From positions 28,561,643 to 28,625,642 of the forward strand of contig NC_064761.1 in NCBI RefSeq assembly GCF_011397635.1: a stretch of DNA of 64,000 nt, read 5' to 3'. The position numbers and the translations under genes were made by a program. Below, piece after piece: positions 1 through 11,215 of this stretch (its first letter is position 1; each line of letters starts with the position of its first letter). The notes beneath the pieces are model-generated. The model was not told the DNA's origin, did not search any database, and saw nothing but the letters and a program-made list of their open reading frames with translations. Source of the stretch: Epinephelus fuscoguttatus (taxonomy: Eukaryota > Chordata > Actinopteri > Perciformes > Serranidae).

Positions 1-620
1 TATGAAGCACTAGGTCCCCCTCCTGCATCAGTTTTGGATGTTCAGGGACAGCATGTCAATTTACGGTCATTACATCTATTGTTTCTTTACAAAAAAAAAC
101 AAAACAAAAAATCACTTCAGTTTTAACAGAAAATATAGTTTCTACTAGTTAAAATAGTCTTTCTCAAAATAAACGTAGAAAATAGGTAAAAAGAACTCGA
201 TTTGGGCAACAAGAGCACATGGCTAGGTTTTTAAAAAAGGAATCGTAGTTTGGCTTAAAATAAGAACACTTGTCACTAGTGTAATATAACGTCATGTGAT
301 ATACGTCAGCATGCTCAACATACTAGCACACCACATTGTTATTGAAACATTTCAATTGACTTTTGGTGTCACACTGGAGACAAACAGTTGGCTCCTAGGT
401 GAAAGTCCAGAGTTTGTTTGACCCATCCACCTTAATGACCTGCCTGCCCATTTGGAACTTACTTGCTCTTTATACTATTTTAGTTTCCTCTAGCATCAAC
501 AAATGCCACAACCTGGGTTGTCTCATATACCACTGCTAAATGGTGCCTCTGTGCGACAGTGTCTTACGTTGACAAGCCACAAACCAAACATAGGTATTTG
601 GCGGCATCAGAGTGAGACCA
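1..620 (+). repeat. Interspersed repeat family A, copy A (cut by window edge)
   Basis: Matches copy B in order: GCACTAGGTCCCCCTCCTGC, GTTTTGGATGTTCAGG, a GTTTTAACAG segment, TACTAGCACACCA, GACCCATCCA. It lacks the TTAA MITE found in copy B. The left end is outside the window. Confidence 0.65.
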
Positions 621-1756
621 GGTTGGACAGAGACACTGGCTCAACCCTGAATGTCCTCAAACTCTAGAAACACCCCTGCGTACACCTGTGGTTGCTGTGA
701 CTGGCTCTTGCTCTTGGCCTCCTGTCCTTTTGCAAAAGTGGCCCCCAGGCAAAGTAACTTGAGTAACCCTGGTGTAGCAGATTCATGTGCAACAGAAAAC
801 TGCAGCTGGGGAGGACAAAACATGACTCCTTCAGGCATGTGACAATACATTTGTACAAAATTATCTTAAAAATGAAATATAAACCCAGTTAAGAGCAAGA
901 AATTATACTTGTAATTAAAAGAAAATTAACAAAATGCCACTGACCAAGTCGAGAAACATGACCCATCTGTTAAAGCATTCAGTTCGACTGTTAATCTTCT
1001 TATAATAGAGAAATTTTTAATGACTTCCATAGTCTTTATCACAGTATACAATTGTGCAGTTAAAGAGAATGACACAGCACAACTAGGTGGCAACATAGAT
1101 GAATGTAAACTGTATCTTAATTAACAGGCAACAGTCAGACCTGTGGAGGTTTGATGAGGTTTAATTTGATACAAATATTCGCAAAATGAAATTAAAATAA
1201 AATTTAGGCCACATAAGTCAATCCGATTAATGGGAAATAAATCTTTGGGTAAAATTGAGTAAAATGATCAAATGATGTTTATCCATTTCTTATGAATAAT
1301 TTTATTACTCAACTTATCAGGACATTTTTTTTCACTTACACCCATGTCTAACTATTTTTCAAACCAACTTCAGAATAATTTTGTGAAATTGTATACACCT
1401 ATAGCTTATTTCCTACAAAGTCAAGTTTAATCTTCCATATCTTTATTAAAGTTTGTAATCCTTCATTAAGTTCTTCTTTGAAAATTTTTTTCATGTGTTT
1501 ATAAACTGGGTTTTGGGTGACCAGTTTTTTTACATTTCTTTTTTATTACAAGTAAAATTCAAATACCAAATCTAAACAAAACACATAAAATACTCTTCCT
1601 CATACTGATGGGTCTCCAAAAAATAAAAAGGTGTAAATATAACGAGCTGAAACATTTTTTTTAAGAATCTCATTTTTAATAAATCATCAAAACACATATC
1701 TACAAAATGTGTAGATCAATAAGATTTATGAACCTTCAGTACAATCATTGTAGGAT

Positions 1757-3854
1757 TTTATTTACAGCTGCTGAATTATTTAATTTATTCCCCGATGAAA
1801 TGCATCAATGATCAGCGATGAAATCCAAATTCAGGTGGGAATGCTAAAGATATGGTAACATAGACCTGGTGATGATTACACACGACTCAAAGAACTACTG
1901 AGCAGCTCATTGTTCAGATGACATTTAGGCCAAACTGCATTTTTTTTTTTTTAATCAAGCAATTAATTTGATCTGTGAGAGCCAGTTAAACCAAAATTGT
2001 GCCACAAGTCCAACCATGTTAACAACAATGATTTAAATCCACAGGTTACGCAGTTACATGTTCAATAACTCTTTAGCACCGCTAGAAATGATTTGCTCTC
2101 ACTTGTGATTTTCATCATCAATTTCCTATGCTCACGCCTGAATGGCTCAACCGAGCAAATACGGCAGAATTTAGAGTGACAGCAGAAAATAAAACAGCAA
2201 GGATCCTTTGCACATTTCTAATCTCAAATAAAGCTTGTCAAGTCAAATGTGCAAAGCTTTTTGAGGTTTCCTACGCACCCAGAATGCATAGTTCAGGTGG
2301 CCATGATGCTGGGCCAAAACAAGATGTAGAATATCTGGAGAGGAGGAGGAGGGGAGGGAACAAGGTGGGTGCATCTGGGGTTCCCAAAAGCATCAATGGA
2401 AATGCAAAACAAAGCTAGAAAAGTGAAATGTCCGTTAGTAGGAATGTTGTAATGAGGGAAAAACATCTTTAAATCAAAGGCCTTCTGTGTATTTTCTCTC
2501 AAGACGAGGTTTCAGTGCTCAGATGTTTTTAGGAAGCCCAGACAAGGTACAATGGAAAACGTGTGCATGAATATTCTTTGCTTTCAGTTAAGACTTGCAA
2601 CAGTCAACAAATGTTAAGAACTTTTTTGTTTGTTTTTTTACAGAAAGAACAAAAAGGAGAAAAAAGTGCATAATAATCAATAAGAACATAAAAAGGGCAC
2701 TTTGTCATTTTGGTGCTATGTTTTGTTTCACTCCATAAATACTGCTACAGCACAGCCCCTATCCAAGGCCCAGAAAACAGTTGTACATGTACATGTTCCC
2801 CCATTGGAACTGACAACAGGAAGAAGTATGAATGCATACAACGATTTCATCATCGCTGCGGTTCCTTCTGTGCCCCCGCTGTGTAACCATATTGCCTCCA
2901 GGTGTCAGGGTCAGGTATTGCTAGTCCACCAGTCGAAGTGCATCAAATAAACCTCACACCAATCACCAAACAAATCGCAATACCAAAATAATGATGAGGT
3001 GAGCGGCTACAAAAGGAATCCAAGTGCCCTTCAAACAAGCATACTTAGTCAAGAACCCAGTCTTACTGCGACCACGTGAATACTTAAGATAGGCTAAATC
3101 TGGGCCCCACATACACTTCATTACATTGCACATTAAAGTGTTCACAAGAGGAATGTTTCAGCCTAGGAAATCAACAGGAAGACACAAGTAGAAAAGGTGG
3201 ACAGGGGACATGTAAACCCCAAATGTTGATATGATGAGTAAAATGCACTGGCACTACTGTTTCATATGGATCGTAATCAGTGATACATATTTACATGTCA
3301 CGGTTACCTAATGTGGATATGTAAAAGTCTAGGCCACAAATGTGGTATGATAGTTTGTACTCTCATCACCTTGGATACATACATTATTTGACAGAAATTA
3401 GGAAGCCCATTGGACTGTGAAGCCTTTTCTGGATATATAATTTAGGCTAGTTTTGGTGATACAGATCGAACAAATAAGACTTCACCATGTGACACTGACA
3501 ACAGATGAAACAAACTATCTGATAATCAGACATTATTGTGAAAAGTGATGGTTTTATCGTCTTTAAAAGTCAATAAAATCTAAGGAATCATGTTGGAATC
3601 GTCAATCTGATGAGCAACTGTAAAAAAAGAAGTCCAATTTAGCATCTAAGAGGCCACAGTAGTTAGATTCACAGTTGTCGAGGGAACCAAGAGAGCAATT
3701 TGTTTTTCCTAACCAAGAGAACGAGGAGGAGGAGGAGGAGGAGGAAGATGAGTGAAGAAAAAAATAAAAGAGAAGATAAGAGTGTGCTCTGTCCAGTTCT
3801 GTCCAGTGGGGGACACAGTTAAGGCGATGGTGGATGCCAACGCTTCCCGTCTCC
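1757..3854 (-). other. rab8a: Probable rab8a 3' UTR and polyadenylation region
   Basis: No further coding exon follows the rab8a stop. Going downstream on the minus strand, the first AATAAA hexamers I found are at 1789-1784 and 1762-1757, which would give a 3' UTR of about 2.1 kb. The stretch has no repeats that I recognise. The exact end cannot be fixed without transcript data, and an earlier end using a variant signal is possible. Confidence 0.35.
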
Positions 3855-3944
3855 TCACAGGAGCGTGCAGCGGAAGAAACTGCTCTTCTTGGGTTGTTCT
3901 GTAATCTTTACTCCTTGATTGCTGCCCTGCGGGTTGTTGCCCTC
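3855..3944 (-). CDS. rab8a: rab8a coding exon 8 with stop
   Basis: This exon encodes residues 178-206 and the stop: [20 protein letters not shown] then SSFFRCTLL. It holds the hypervariable tail and the prenylated cysteine. The acceptor is TTTTAG; TGA is at 3857-3855. Confidence 0.96.
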   Translation of the reverse strand, partial: EGNNPQGSNQGVKITEQPKKSSFFRCTLL

Positions 3945-6900
3945 CTAAAATACACACAGATGAGAGAGCGCGTTCACATATGAGAACAAAAGCACCAGAA
4001 CACGACACAGATACCACACACTCTCAACATTCTTACCAGCTTCTTGTCCATTTTTGCTTTGATGTCTCTGGCGAGGGTTAGGAAGGCCTGCAGACAAAAA
4101 CAGGTTAAACAAATTAAATAACTGAAATTATATTAACAAAAATAATGGCATTACTCTGGGTGGGACGAATGGGTTTGGATGTGGAAAACTGTGGGTTTAA
4201 ATTACGGCAACAAAACAACCTTAGTCATGACTACTTGGACGTATTAAGCAAACACTGCACACGATTAACACACAATCTGTGGGTTTGCAGTAAACAGATT
4301 ATGTGGTTGCGATGTAATTATGCATGACATTTAACAGTTTCATTTCATGAGTCAGTTCAGTTAATGGGGATCCATTAAAAGAAAACAATAAGCATCATAG
4401 ACAGATACATTTCTCCACACTGATAGTGTATTAAGGTCTCCTACTATATTCTGGTTTTATGGTCTACAACCTCTATGCACTCAAAACTGTACAAGTTTTA
4501 TCAAATGTAGATAAACACAGGGGTGCCTGCTCTACCCACTGAGCCACTGGGCACCTCTGTATCCATCTATTTATGACTAATATTGTCATACACAGTTTTG
4601 AGTGCATAGTGGTTGTGTAACAGACCCCTGTCTTACTGCAGTGGCCGCTGCCTCGAGTCCAGCCTGTGGCACTTTGCTGCATGCCCTCCCCTGTCTTTCA
4701 CCCTTCCACGCTTAGTCTATCCTATCTAATGAAAGGCAGAAAAAGCCAAAGAAAATGCTCTTAAAAAATAGATTCATATTTCATCTAAGGGTGTCCTGAT
4801 GTACCAGTACTGATGATTACCTTGATATTTAAAAAACAAATACTGATATCATGTTAATCATACACATATGATAGTATCGTGTAAATATCCAGAGCCTCTT
4901 AAATCATTTCTGTATGCTTTCAATCTCTCTTTGTCTCTTTCCCCAGCACCACCGAGTTGCCTTCACAATATCCATTAAACGTAACTGCTCTTTTTGAACA
5001 CTTTTTACAGTTATGGTGTAATTCATTTGCCAAAAAAGAGACAAAATGCAAAATAAACAAATGTAAAGATGAATCTGAGAAAAAGCATTATTTTGTTTTT
5101 TCTTTAAATTTTCCATCATACCGGCGTTAGTATTGTTAGTGTGACTCTTATGGCCACGATAGCTGTGTGAAAATCTGATATCGTGTTTCATCATGTGCAG
5201 TGAATCACTCAACTCTATGACTCCAGCTACATAAACAGACAAAAATCAACAAAAGGTCAAACTTTTGGTAACAATTCCTTCAGCTGTGAAATGAATAATC
5301 GCAGAATAAGTGTGAACTCACATTCTCGACGTTGATGTTCGCCTTTGCACTGGTCTCCATGAACTTGATACCGTACTCCAGCGCCAGCTGACAGGAGGAG
5401 AACGGAGACAGAATCAGTGTCAGTAGCCAAAATACTAAATACAGTATGTACCCAAAGCCTCGTTTACACCAGTCTGGTTCTGTTACATTCAGTTCGTTTC
5501 ACATTTTTCTGTTTGAATTCTTAAAATCTGTGGACTGTATCAACCGAACTGTTGCTTTCCGTCCGTTTTTTTTGTCACTCCTTTGTTGAGGTACCTAGCA
5601 CACTGATCCCATACTAAAAGATGGAGCTAGAAACACTGCAGTCTGTTGACTGGTTGAGAGAATTGTCACTCTTGCTCAACAAGAACTCAATGCACAAACC
5701 ACTAACCTGCAATTTTTTAAATATCCCATGGATTGCGACAGAGGCTGTAAAGACTCCAGCCTATTCTTTTTTGTTCTGAAAATGTCACCGCTCAAACCCC
5801 ATTCTGTGAATCATCAGCGAGGCGCAGATGAGGAGACACGTCTTTTAGCATCTGGCAACAACCTCATCTACATTATAGAGTACAGTCTGCGGTGGGTACT
5901 CAATAGAGATCTAGAATTTAACTGCATGTTGGTTCATGTTACGTACATGGTCTAAGGTTCTATACCGCAAGTGTTTGGTGGATACGCAGCCCGAGAGAGT
6001 GAGGCTCAATTGTACAATTTAATCAAGTTCTCAGTGGATTTATACGACAGCTTTATCATCCCACCTTCTCTCCTCTTTCTTTGGACACCTGTCGCTTGTC
6101 ATTGACGTCACATTTGTTCCCAAGGACCATCCTTTCCACATCTGCTGAGGCATGCTGTGGAGGATAAATAAATGGCATGGTGAACACACAGGGAAGTGAT
6201 AAGCAATCAAATGCATTGGATTTATACAAACCAAAATAAAACACACTCACGCATGCACACAGAACAGATAGATATCACTATTTGCAGAAGAAGCAAACAC
6301 ACCTAGTCACACTCACTAATGCAGAACATTTACCTCTTCTATATTCCGTATCCAGTTCTTGATGTTGTCAAAGGACTTCTCATTGGTAATGTCATACACT
6401 AACATGATGCCCTGCAGAGTTCATGGAGGAAAAGATGTCAAACAATGGAGGAGTCAGACAATCAAATCATTCCTGAACAAATCTCATTAATCCATAGAGA
6501 CAGACGTAGAAATTAAGTTTCTGAAGTCCATGTCACCCCTCATTAGTGACGGATCACATGATTTTGCAGCTTCAAGTAAAAGCATGACACTTCAACAAAG
6601 GCAACAATGATTAATTATGTCCCTGAAGTAAAATACACCAACACAGGCATCCAGTTAGACTTGAACTAAAGGAGAGGCTATGAAACATACCATGACACTG
6701 CACTGCATAAAATAACAACAAAAACAACAATGTGGGGTGTGGCTCTGGATAAGGTTGATGCTGCAGTGCAGATCCCTGAGAAAACCACCACTTCACCCTT
6801 TCAGTTCCCACAAATTATCTACACTATTGCACGAGTTGTTAAGATGCAAAATGCAACTCACCATTGCTCCTCTGTAGTAGGCTGTCGTGATGGTCCTGAA

Positions 6901-9302
6901 CCTCTCCTGTCCTGCTGTATCCCTGCATGGAAAACACACATTTAATCTGGCTGCATCTAGCTAGCAAGATCTGTATCTGTGCATGAAGCAAGAGAACCTT
7001 CATAAAAAGTAAAATAAATGAATAATCAACTCTCTTGACTTTCTTGGTTTTGTGTTGTGTGTTGTTATATTGCAATCTGGTCACAATTACATCCAAGAGT
7101 CAGCTGGGTTTTGTTCAAAATTGCCAAACCAGCAACTCTGAGGACAATAAGGACAGGACTTGAGACACAACTGTTGTTGGTCATGACACATCTCCAATGC
7201 TAACTGTTCTTTAAAGTAATTTTTTCCCTCTATGGGTATTAAAGACTCACACACAGACTGTAGATGGGTCAGCTTTAGAGCGATGGAATACACATTTGAT
7301 ACTCTGGGTTAGATGTTTTCCCCCAGCGTCCAGTCTTTGTGCAAGAGTTAACATATCACGAATACCTCTGTATTGAAAGCATAGATCTTCTCATATAATC
7401 TTTAGCGAGACAAAGAAAATTCCCAAGAATGTTGCTTTGATTTACTTGTGTTTGCTGAGGATATATAGGTTCAAATGTTGTTCACCAGTACTCAGTGGAC
7501 ACAGTTATCTTAACTTCTACATTTACAAAGAGCTGGTATTGATTTGTTCTATATCGAAAATGAGGAAAGTCATGATGTCGATAGTGTTGTCAAGAGAGAA
7601 CACAAAAATGGTGCAAAGCTTAAAAGACAGAAAATTCGAGTTATGTCTTGTTTAATAACAGCATGATATCTACCATAAAACTGGAAATAATATAAGCGGA
7701 AATCATCGAAAGTTGTAGTTATTAATCTTACATATATATCTGACAACACTTTTTGAAGGCTCACATTATCATGAGTATCTATCTTGATTTTGGTAATATC
7801 ACATCACCAACACTTCTTTTAAAAAAGCCACTTTAAGTTGTGCCATAATGAAGCAAAATAACAATTAAAGTCATGCGAACTCAGCTGTCAGTTTATGAGA
7901 CACACAAAGCTAAAACTAACAGCTAACAACCAGTCTGCAATAAACCCTAATACAGTGGTTCTCATGCCAAACCAGGTATGCCGTGGGATTTTGGGATAAG
8001 CACCATTATTATGTCAATATTCAACTGGGCCTACACAAAAACATTATAAAACATGTTTAAACAATTGTGTCAGTATGTTGTGTGCACCCATTTCCGAATA
8101 AAGAGGCAAACTCCAGCTAAAAAAAAATGTAATTTTATTAAATGTAATTAAAGAAAACCTTTACGAGGAACCTATTTGTCGCTGTTTGTGCATGAGAATT
8201 ATATGAGCGACACATCAAGGCCCTGATTGGCAGCGAGTGTGAGGGATGATAACATTTAAAAAGAGAAAGCCGTGAGTGGGACAATGGATCGCTATACTGT
8301 ATGGAGCACATGACAACAAAGCACCAGCGAAGACAACCTACCACTGAAAGAGAAGTCAGTAGAGAGTATCATGACAGCTACATGTCCTACTGTTCTCATT
8401 TGAGATAATCTGTGATAACACATGTTATAGAAGCTATTGTGCACAGATATAAATACAGGTGTGCCTCAAAATCTTGGTTTGCCCTTTGTGTGCCTCCGTT
8501 GGGCTGCTGTATGAGTTAGTTACATGTACCTAATAAACTGGCAGCTGAGAATAATTACCATCCATCATGTATCTTTCTTCTGCCACATTGGTCAGGCTGT
8601 AAAGTGAAATATAATCATATCTTACCATATCTGTAGCTTGATCTTCTTGCCATCTAATTCTATTGTTCTGATCTTGAAATCAATACCTGAGGAAGAACAC
8701 AAGTCACAAGAGTCAATAACGCGCATGTGTCATCTGGAGCCGAAACTGGCTGATTTTGAGATTAATTTTAAAGACAAAAGGGTTAACGAGTTCTTTGACA
8801 TTTTCTGTAGCGTTGGCTGCGACAGTGCGAAGTACAGCTGGTCATATAGAAAGTAACACTGCCTACTAGCTCACTGACAGCTTTGTAGCCTGTTAGTTCA
8901 GCTGGCCGTAGTTAATAAATATCTACTGTTACAGAGTGTGTGGGGTGTCTGTAACTACGGGTCATACATAAAGAGGCTTTCTACGTTTAGTAACACATTA
9001 AAATATTACTGTCGTGTCTATAAAAGCTCCTCAAACAAACCGGCTGAGCTGCTTCCTGAGTAGCCACTACAAGATGAATGCTAGCCAGAAAAGTTAGCAC
9101 CAAATTAGCATGACGGGATGGGCTGCTCCTGTGACACTTTTCGGTAAAGACAACAGTGATAATCCGACCTGTACCCACCTATAGTGGAGATAAACGTTGA
9201 GTTGAAGGCATCTTCTGAAAATCTGAATAGCACGCAGGTCTTCCCGACGCCCGAATCGCCGATTAAAAGTAGTTTAAACAAGTAATCGTAAGTCTTCGCC
9301 AT
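3855..9302 (-). CDS. rab8a: rab8a, Rab8A small GTPase (8 coding exons)
   Basis: Rab8A is a membrane-anchored small GTPase that directs vesicles from the trans-Golgi and recycling compartments to the plasma membrane and primary cilium. Joining exons 9302-9179, 8686-8626, 6922-6862, 6411-6334, 6154-6065, 5387-5322, 4087-4037 and 3944-3855 at GT-AG sites gives 621 nt, 206 residues plus stop; human RAB8A has 207. Visible motifs are the P-loop GDSGVGKT (about 15-22), switch I STIGIDFK, WDTAGQE (62-68), the conserved Thr72 in [11 protein letters not shown], guanine-specificity NKCD (121-124) and SAK (about 151-153). The C-terminus is CTLL, a geranylgeranylation signal. The start ATG has A at -3 and G at +4. 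All joins stay in frame. The variable tail ([19 protein letters not shown]) fits RAB8A better than RAB8B, RAB10 or RAB13, and the tpm4 neighbour supports this. The gene is head to head with the rps27-like gene. Confidence 0.97.
4037..4087 (-). CDS. rab8a: rab8a coding exon 7
   Basis: This 51-nt exon encodes residues 161-177, [17 protein letters not shown], the start of helix 5. The acceptor is CTGCAG and the donor GTAAGA. Confidence 0.96.
4467..4790 (+). mobile_element. Rearranged tRNA-derived SINE fragment with inverted head
   Basis: Bases 4635-4770 resemble the body of the complete SINE at 16772-16974: both contain a segment like GTCCAGCCTGTGGC followed by TTGCTGCATG and end before an A-rich tail. 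The matching A-box head (TGGCTCAGTGGGTAGAGC) is present in reverse at about 4525-4550. It sits inside a hairpin whose 18-base arms, CTATGCACTCAAAACTGT at 4473-4490 and its exact reverse complement at 4592-4609, are perfect. The element lies in rab8a intron 6. A 5' inversion or a second insertion would both explain it. Confidence 0.6.
5322..5387 (-). CDS. rab8a: rab8a coding exon 6
   Basis: This 66-nt exon encodes residues 139-160, [20 protein letters not shown] then EN, with the SAK nucleotide-binding motif. The acceptor is CAG and the donor GTGAGT. Confidence 0.96.
6065..6154 (-). CDS. rab8a: rab8a coding exon 5
   Basis: This 90-nt exon encodes residues 109-138, [20 protein letters not shown] then [10 protein letters not shown], with the NKCD guanine-recognition motif. 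The acceptor is CCACAG and the donor GTGGGA. Confidence 0.96.
6334..6411 (-). CDS. rab8a: rab8a coding exon 4
   Basis: This 78-nt exon encodes residues 83-108, [20 protein letters not shown] then IRNIEE, a Rab-family signature region. The acceptor is CTGCAG and the donor GTAAAT. Confidence 0.96.
6862..6922 (-). CDS. rab8a: rab8a coding exon 3
   Basis: This 61-nt exon encodes the end of Trp62 then [20 protein letters not shown], holding switch II with catalytic Gln67 and Thr72. The acceptor is TGCAG and the donor GTGAGT. Confidence 0.96.
6923..8625. other. rab8a intron 2, no gene seen
   Basis: This is the longest rab8a intron at 1.7 kb. Both strands have only short chance frames with no family resemblance. 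I recognised no complete mobile element here. Confidence 0.6.
8626..8686 (-). CDS. rab8a: rab8a coding exon 2
   Basis: This 61-nt exon encodes (G)[19 protein letters not shown] and two bases of Trp62, covering switch I and the interswitch strands. The acceptor CAG lies at 8689-8687 and the donor GTAAG begins at 8625. It is too short to appear as an open reading frame. Confidence 0.96.
9179..9302 (-). CDS. rab8a: rab8a coding exon 1
   Basis: This exon encodes residues 1-41 and the first base of Gly42: [18 protein letters not shown], the P-loop, and ending FISTIG. The donor is GTGGGT directly after 9179. The open frame continues into the intron, but that read-through is not protein. Confidence 0.97.
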
Positions 9303-9540
9303 GTTATTAGCTAGCTTACTACTGCGGATATCCCGCCCGTTGTGCAGACACAGACGTCACCGCCTGTGAGCTGTCTTTTGGTCAAATCAAGTGTCACTCT
9401 TCTCTGTCGTCGTGGCTCCGGAAGTCCGCTGCTTCCTCTTGGGTTTGTTCGTTTTCATGTCCGTGGTCACCCGGTCACATCTTTGTTAGTTAGCTGTTTG
9501 ACAAAGTGAACACTTCCTGTTGACTGTGGGGAGCTCTAGG
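9303..9540 (-). promoter_or_regulatory. rab8a: rab8a promoter and 5' UTR region
   Basis: The 240 bases upstream of the rab8a ATG are CpG-richer than the AT-rich spacer beyond 9541. An ETS-type site (CCGGAAGT) lies at 9418-9425 and a CRE-like GACGTCAC at 9353-9360. No TATA box is obvious, as expected for a broadly expressed trafficking gene. The promoter role is inferred from position and motifs only. Confidence 0.5.
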
Positions 9541-9609
9541 GACTGTAACTAAAAATATGAATACATAAATACATAAATAATTATATAATTGAATAAATTA
9601 ATTAATATA

Positions 9610-9646
<37 letters not shown>

Positions 9647-10140
9647 TTGCTTAAATACTTAAACAAATGAATAAATAAATACATTTGAACATGTTTAAAT
9701 AAATGAATGATGAAATTTATTGCTTCATTGTCATTATAAATAAAATAAATCACAAATTAAATCAGACATTAAATACATAACTATATAAAAATAAAAATAT
9801 ATAAAACTACATAAAATATATAAATGTTAAATGTATGTTTTTAATGTTTATTTTGTGTGTGTCTATATATATATATATTTTTTTCAGTCATTTATTTAAG
9901 CATTTATCACACTATTATATCTATTTATTTGAGCATTTAATTGTATAATTATTTATGTGTTTATATATTTAGTGACGACCTTTTAAACTATCCATAGTTT
10001 GCTCACTGTAGAGATTAATTCTTAACTATAATTATTATAATTATATATAATTATAACAAAATTAATATATAATATATAATTATAATTCTTAATTCATTCT
10101 TAAACAGTTATATTCTAACCTACATATTTGTTACAGGATT
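9541..10140. repeat. AT-rich low-complexity tract with (TA)n core
   Basis: About 600 bases are built of ATAAATA/TATTTA-like words, with a (TA)n run at 9605-9641. It separates the rab8a promoter from the spacer before the rps27-like gene. No gene is visible. Confidence 0.85.
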
Positions 10141-10399
10141 TTTATAGCATCGTTTTAATATTTTTATTGTATTTTTTCTATTCTAGCCTAAATTTATCGT
10201 CTTTACCTTTGTTGCACTTTGCCTTTATTCTTTATTTTCTCTTAATGTGTTTATTGTATGCACCACACACTATGGGAAAGTGGGACTGATTACCCAGGGT
10301 GCAATAGGAGGGGGGCCCTCAAAAAGCCTGGAATGACAAGTTGTGTTTTGTTTGTATTTCTTTAAATATCTAAGTAATAAGTGCCATAACTTTGCAACA

Positions 10400-10850
10400 G
10401 CACGACAGATTATAGAGGAATTAATCAATCACTTGCATCTAGTAGCAGGCAGGATATTAAAAATCTGAATATTGATACTACATGGATGTGGATACCAGCT
10501 CACAGGGGAGTTAAGGGAAATGAAACTGCTGATTTATTAACAAAACAGGCTCTGAAACATGAAGAATTATGGATGTATCACTTAGTAAAGCAGAAGCAAA
10601 AGGAATTATCAAAAGAAACATCATTAAAGAGTGGCAGCACAGTTGGACACTGGAAACACAGGACGACACTTGTTTGCAATACGAAGAAGTAGGCACAGTG
10701 AGAACAGCAAAAGGATGCACTGAAGAGGAGAACATTTAAACAAGGTTAAGACTTGGACATACAAGACTTAACAAAACATTGCACTCACAGAAACTGCTGA
10801 TGAATAGGACCCAGAATTTGGTGCTACACCCCTGTTAAGAGCCAAAAGAT
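10400..10850 (+). mobile_element. Non-LTR retrotransposon fragment, RNase H region
   Basis: The frame at 10486-10692 reads MWIPAHRGVKGNETADLLTK followed by QALKHEE. This is the C-terminal RNase H motif (WIPAHxGVxGNExAD) of non-LTR elements that carry an RNase H domain, such as the I/Nimb group. Downstream, out of frame, TRLRLGHTRLNKTLHSQ resembles the segment that follows RNase H in those elements. The reverse transcriptase is missing and the frame is broken, so this is a decayed remnant. Clade assignment is tentative. Confidence 0.7.
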
Positions 10851-11040
10851 AGTTTAAAAATCTGTCTAGGAAAAAGTTTATGTCAGTTTTCATGTGTTCA
10901 GAACTCAGAGTCCAATGAAAAATAGCTTACATATGAAGTGCTTCTATTCATTGTTGATTTTGTCTTTTAATGTGTTCTGTTTACAAAAGTAATTATATAA
11001 GACATTATTATGTACTCCTCATGTACCAGTTCATCCAGTA

Positions 11041-11209
11041 TTCTCTGTTGCGCCTCCCCTGAAAACAAAGACCCCGCCTTCCCGGGCTCTTCCGGTACTT
11101 AATCGATCATAAGAGAAGCAACCAAGTGGTTCTGTTGAGACAGACGCTCTGGAAATTACTTTCTACATCGCATTTGCATTGGACGAGACACCTGAGGGAT
11201 TCCAGCAAA
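11041..11209 (+). promoter_or_regulatory. rps27-like promoter and 5' UTR
   Basis: A GC-richer patch precedes the ATG at 11210. It includes CTCTTCCGG at 11087-11095, an ETS-type site on the reverse strand that is frequent in ribosomal protein promoters, in a pyrimidine-rich setting that could serve as a TOP-type start. No TATA box is evident. The transcription start is not determined. Confidence 0.45.
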
Positions 11210-11215
11210 ATGCCT
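11210..11215 (+). CDS. rps27-like coding exon 1 (Met-Pro)
   Basis: Six coding bases, ATGCCT, are followed directly by donor GTAAGT. A-rich context (CAAAATG) gives A at -3. This two-codon first exon is typical of RPS27-family genes. Confidence 0.88.
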
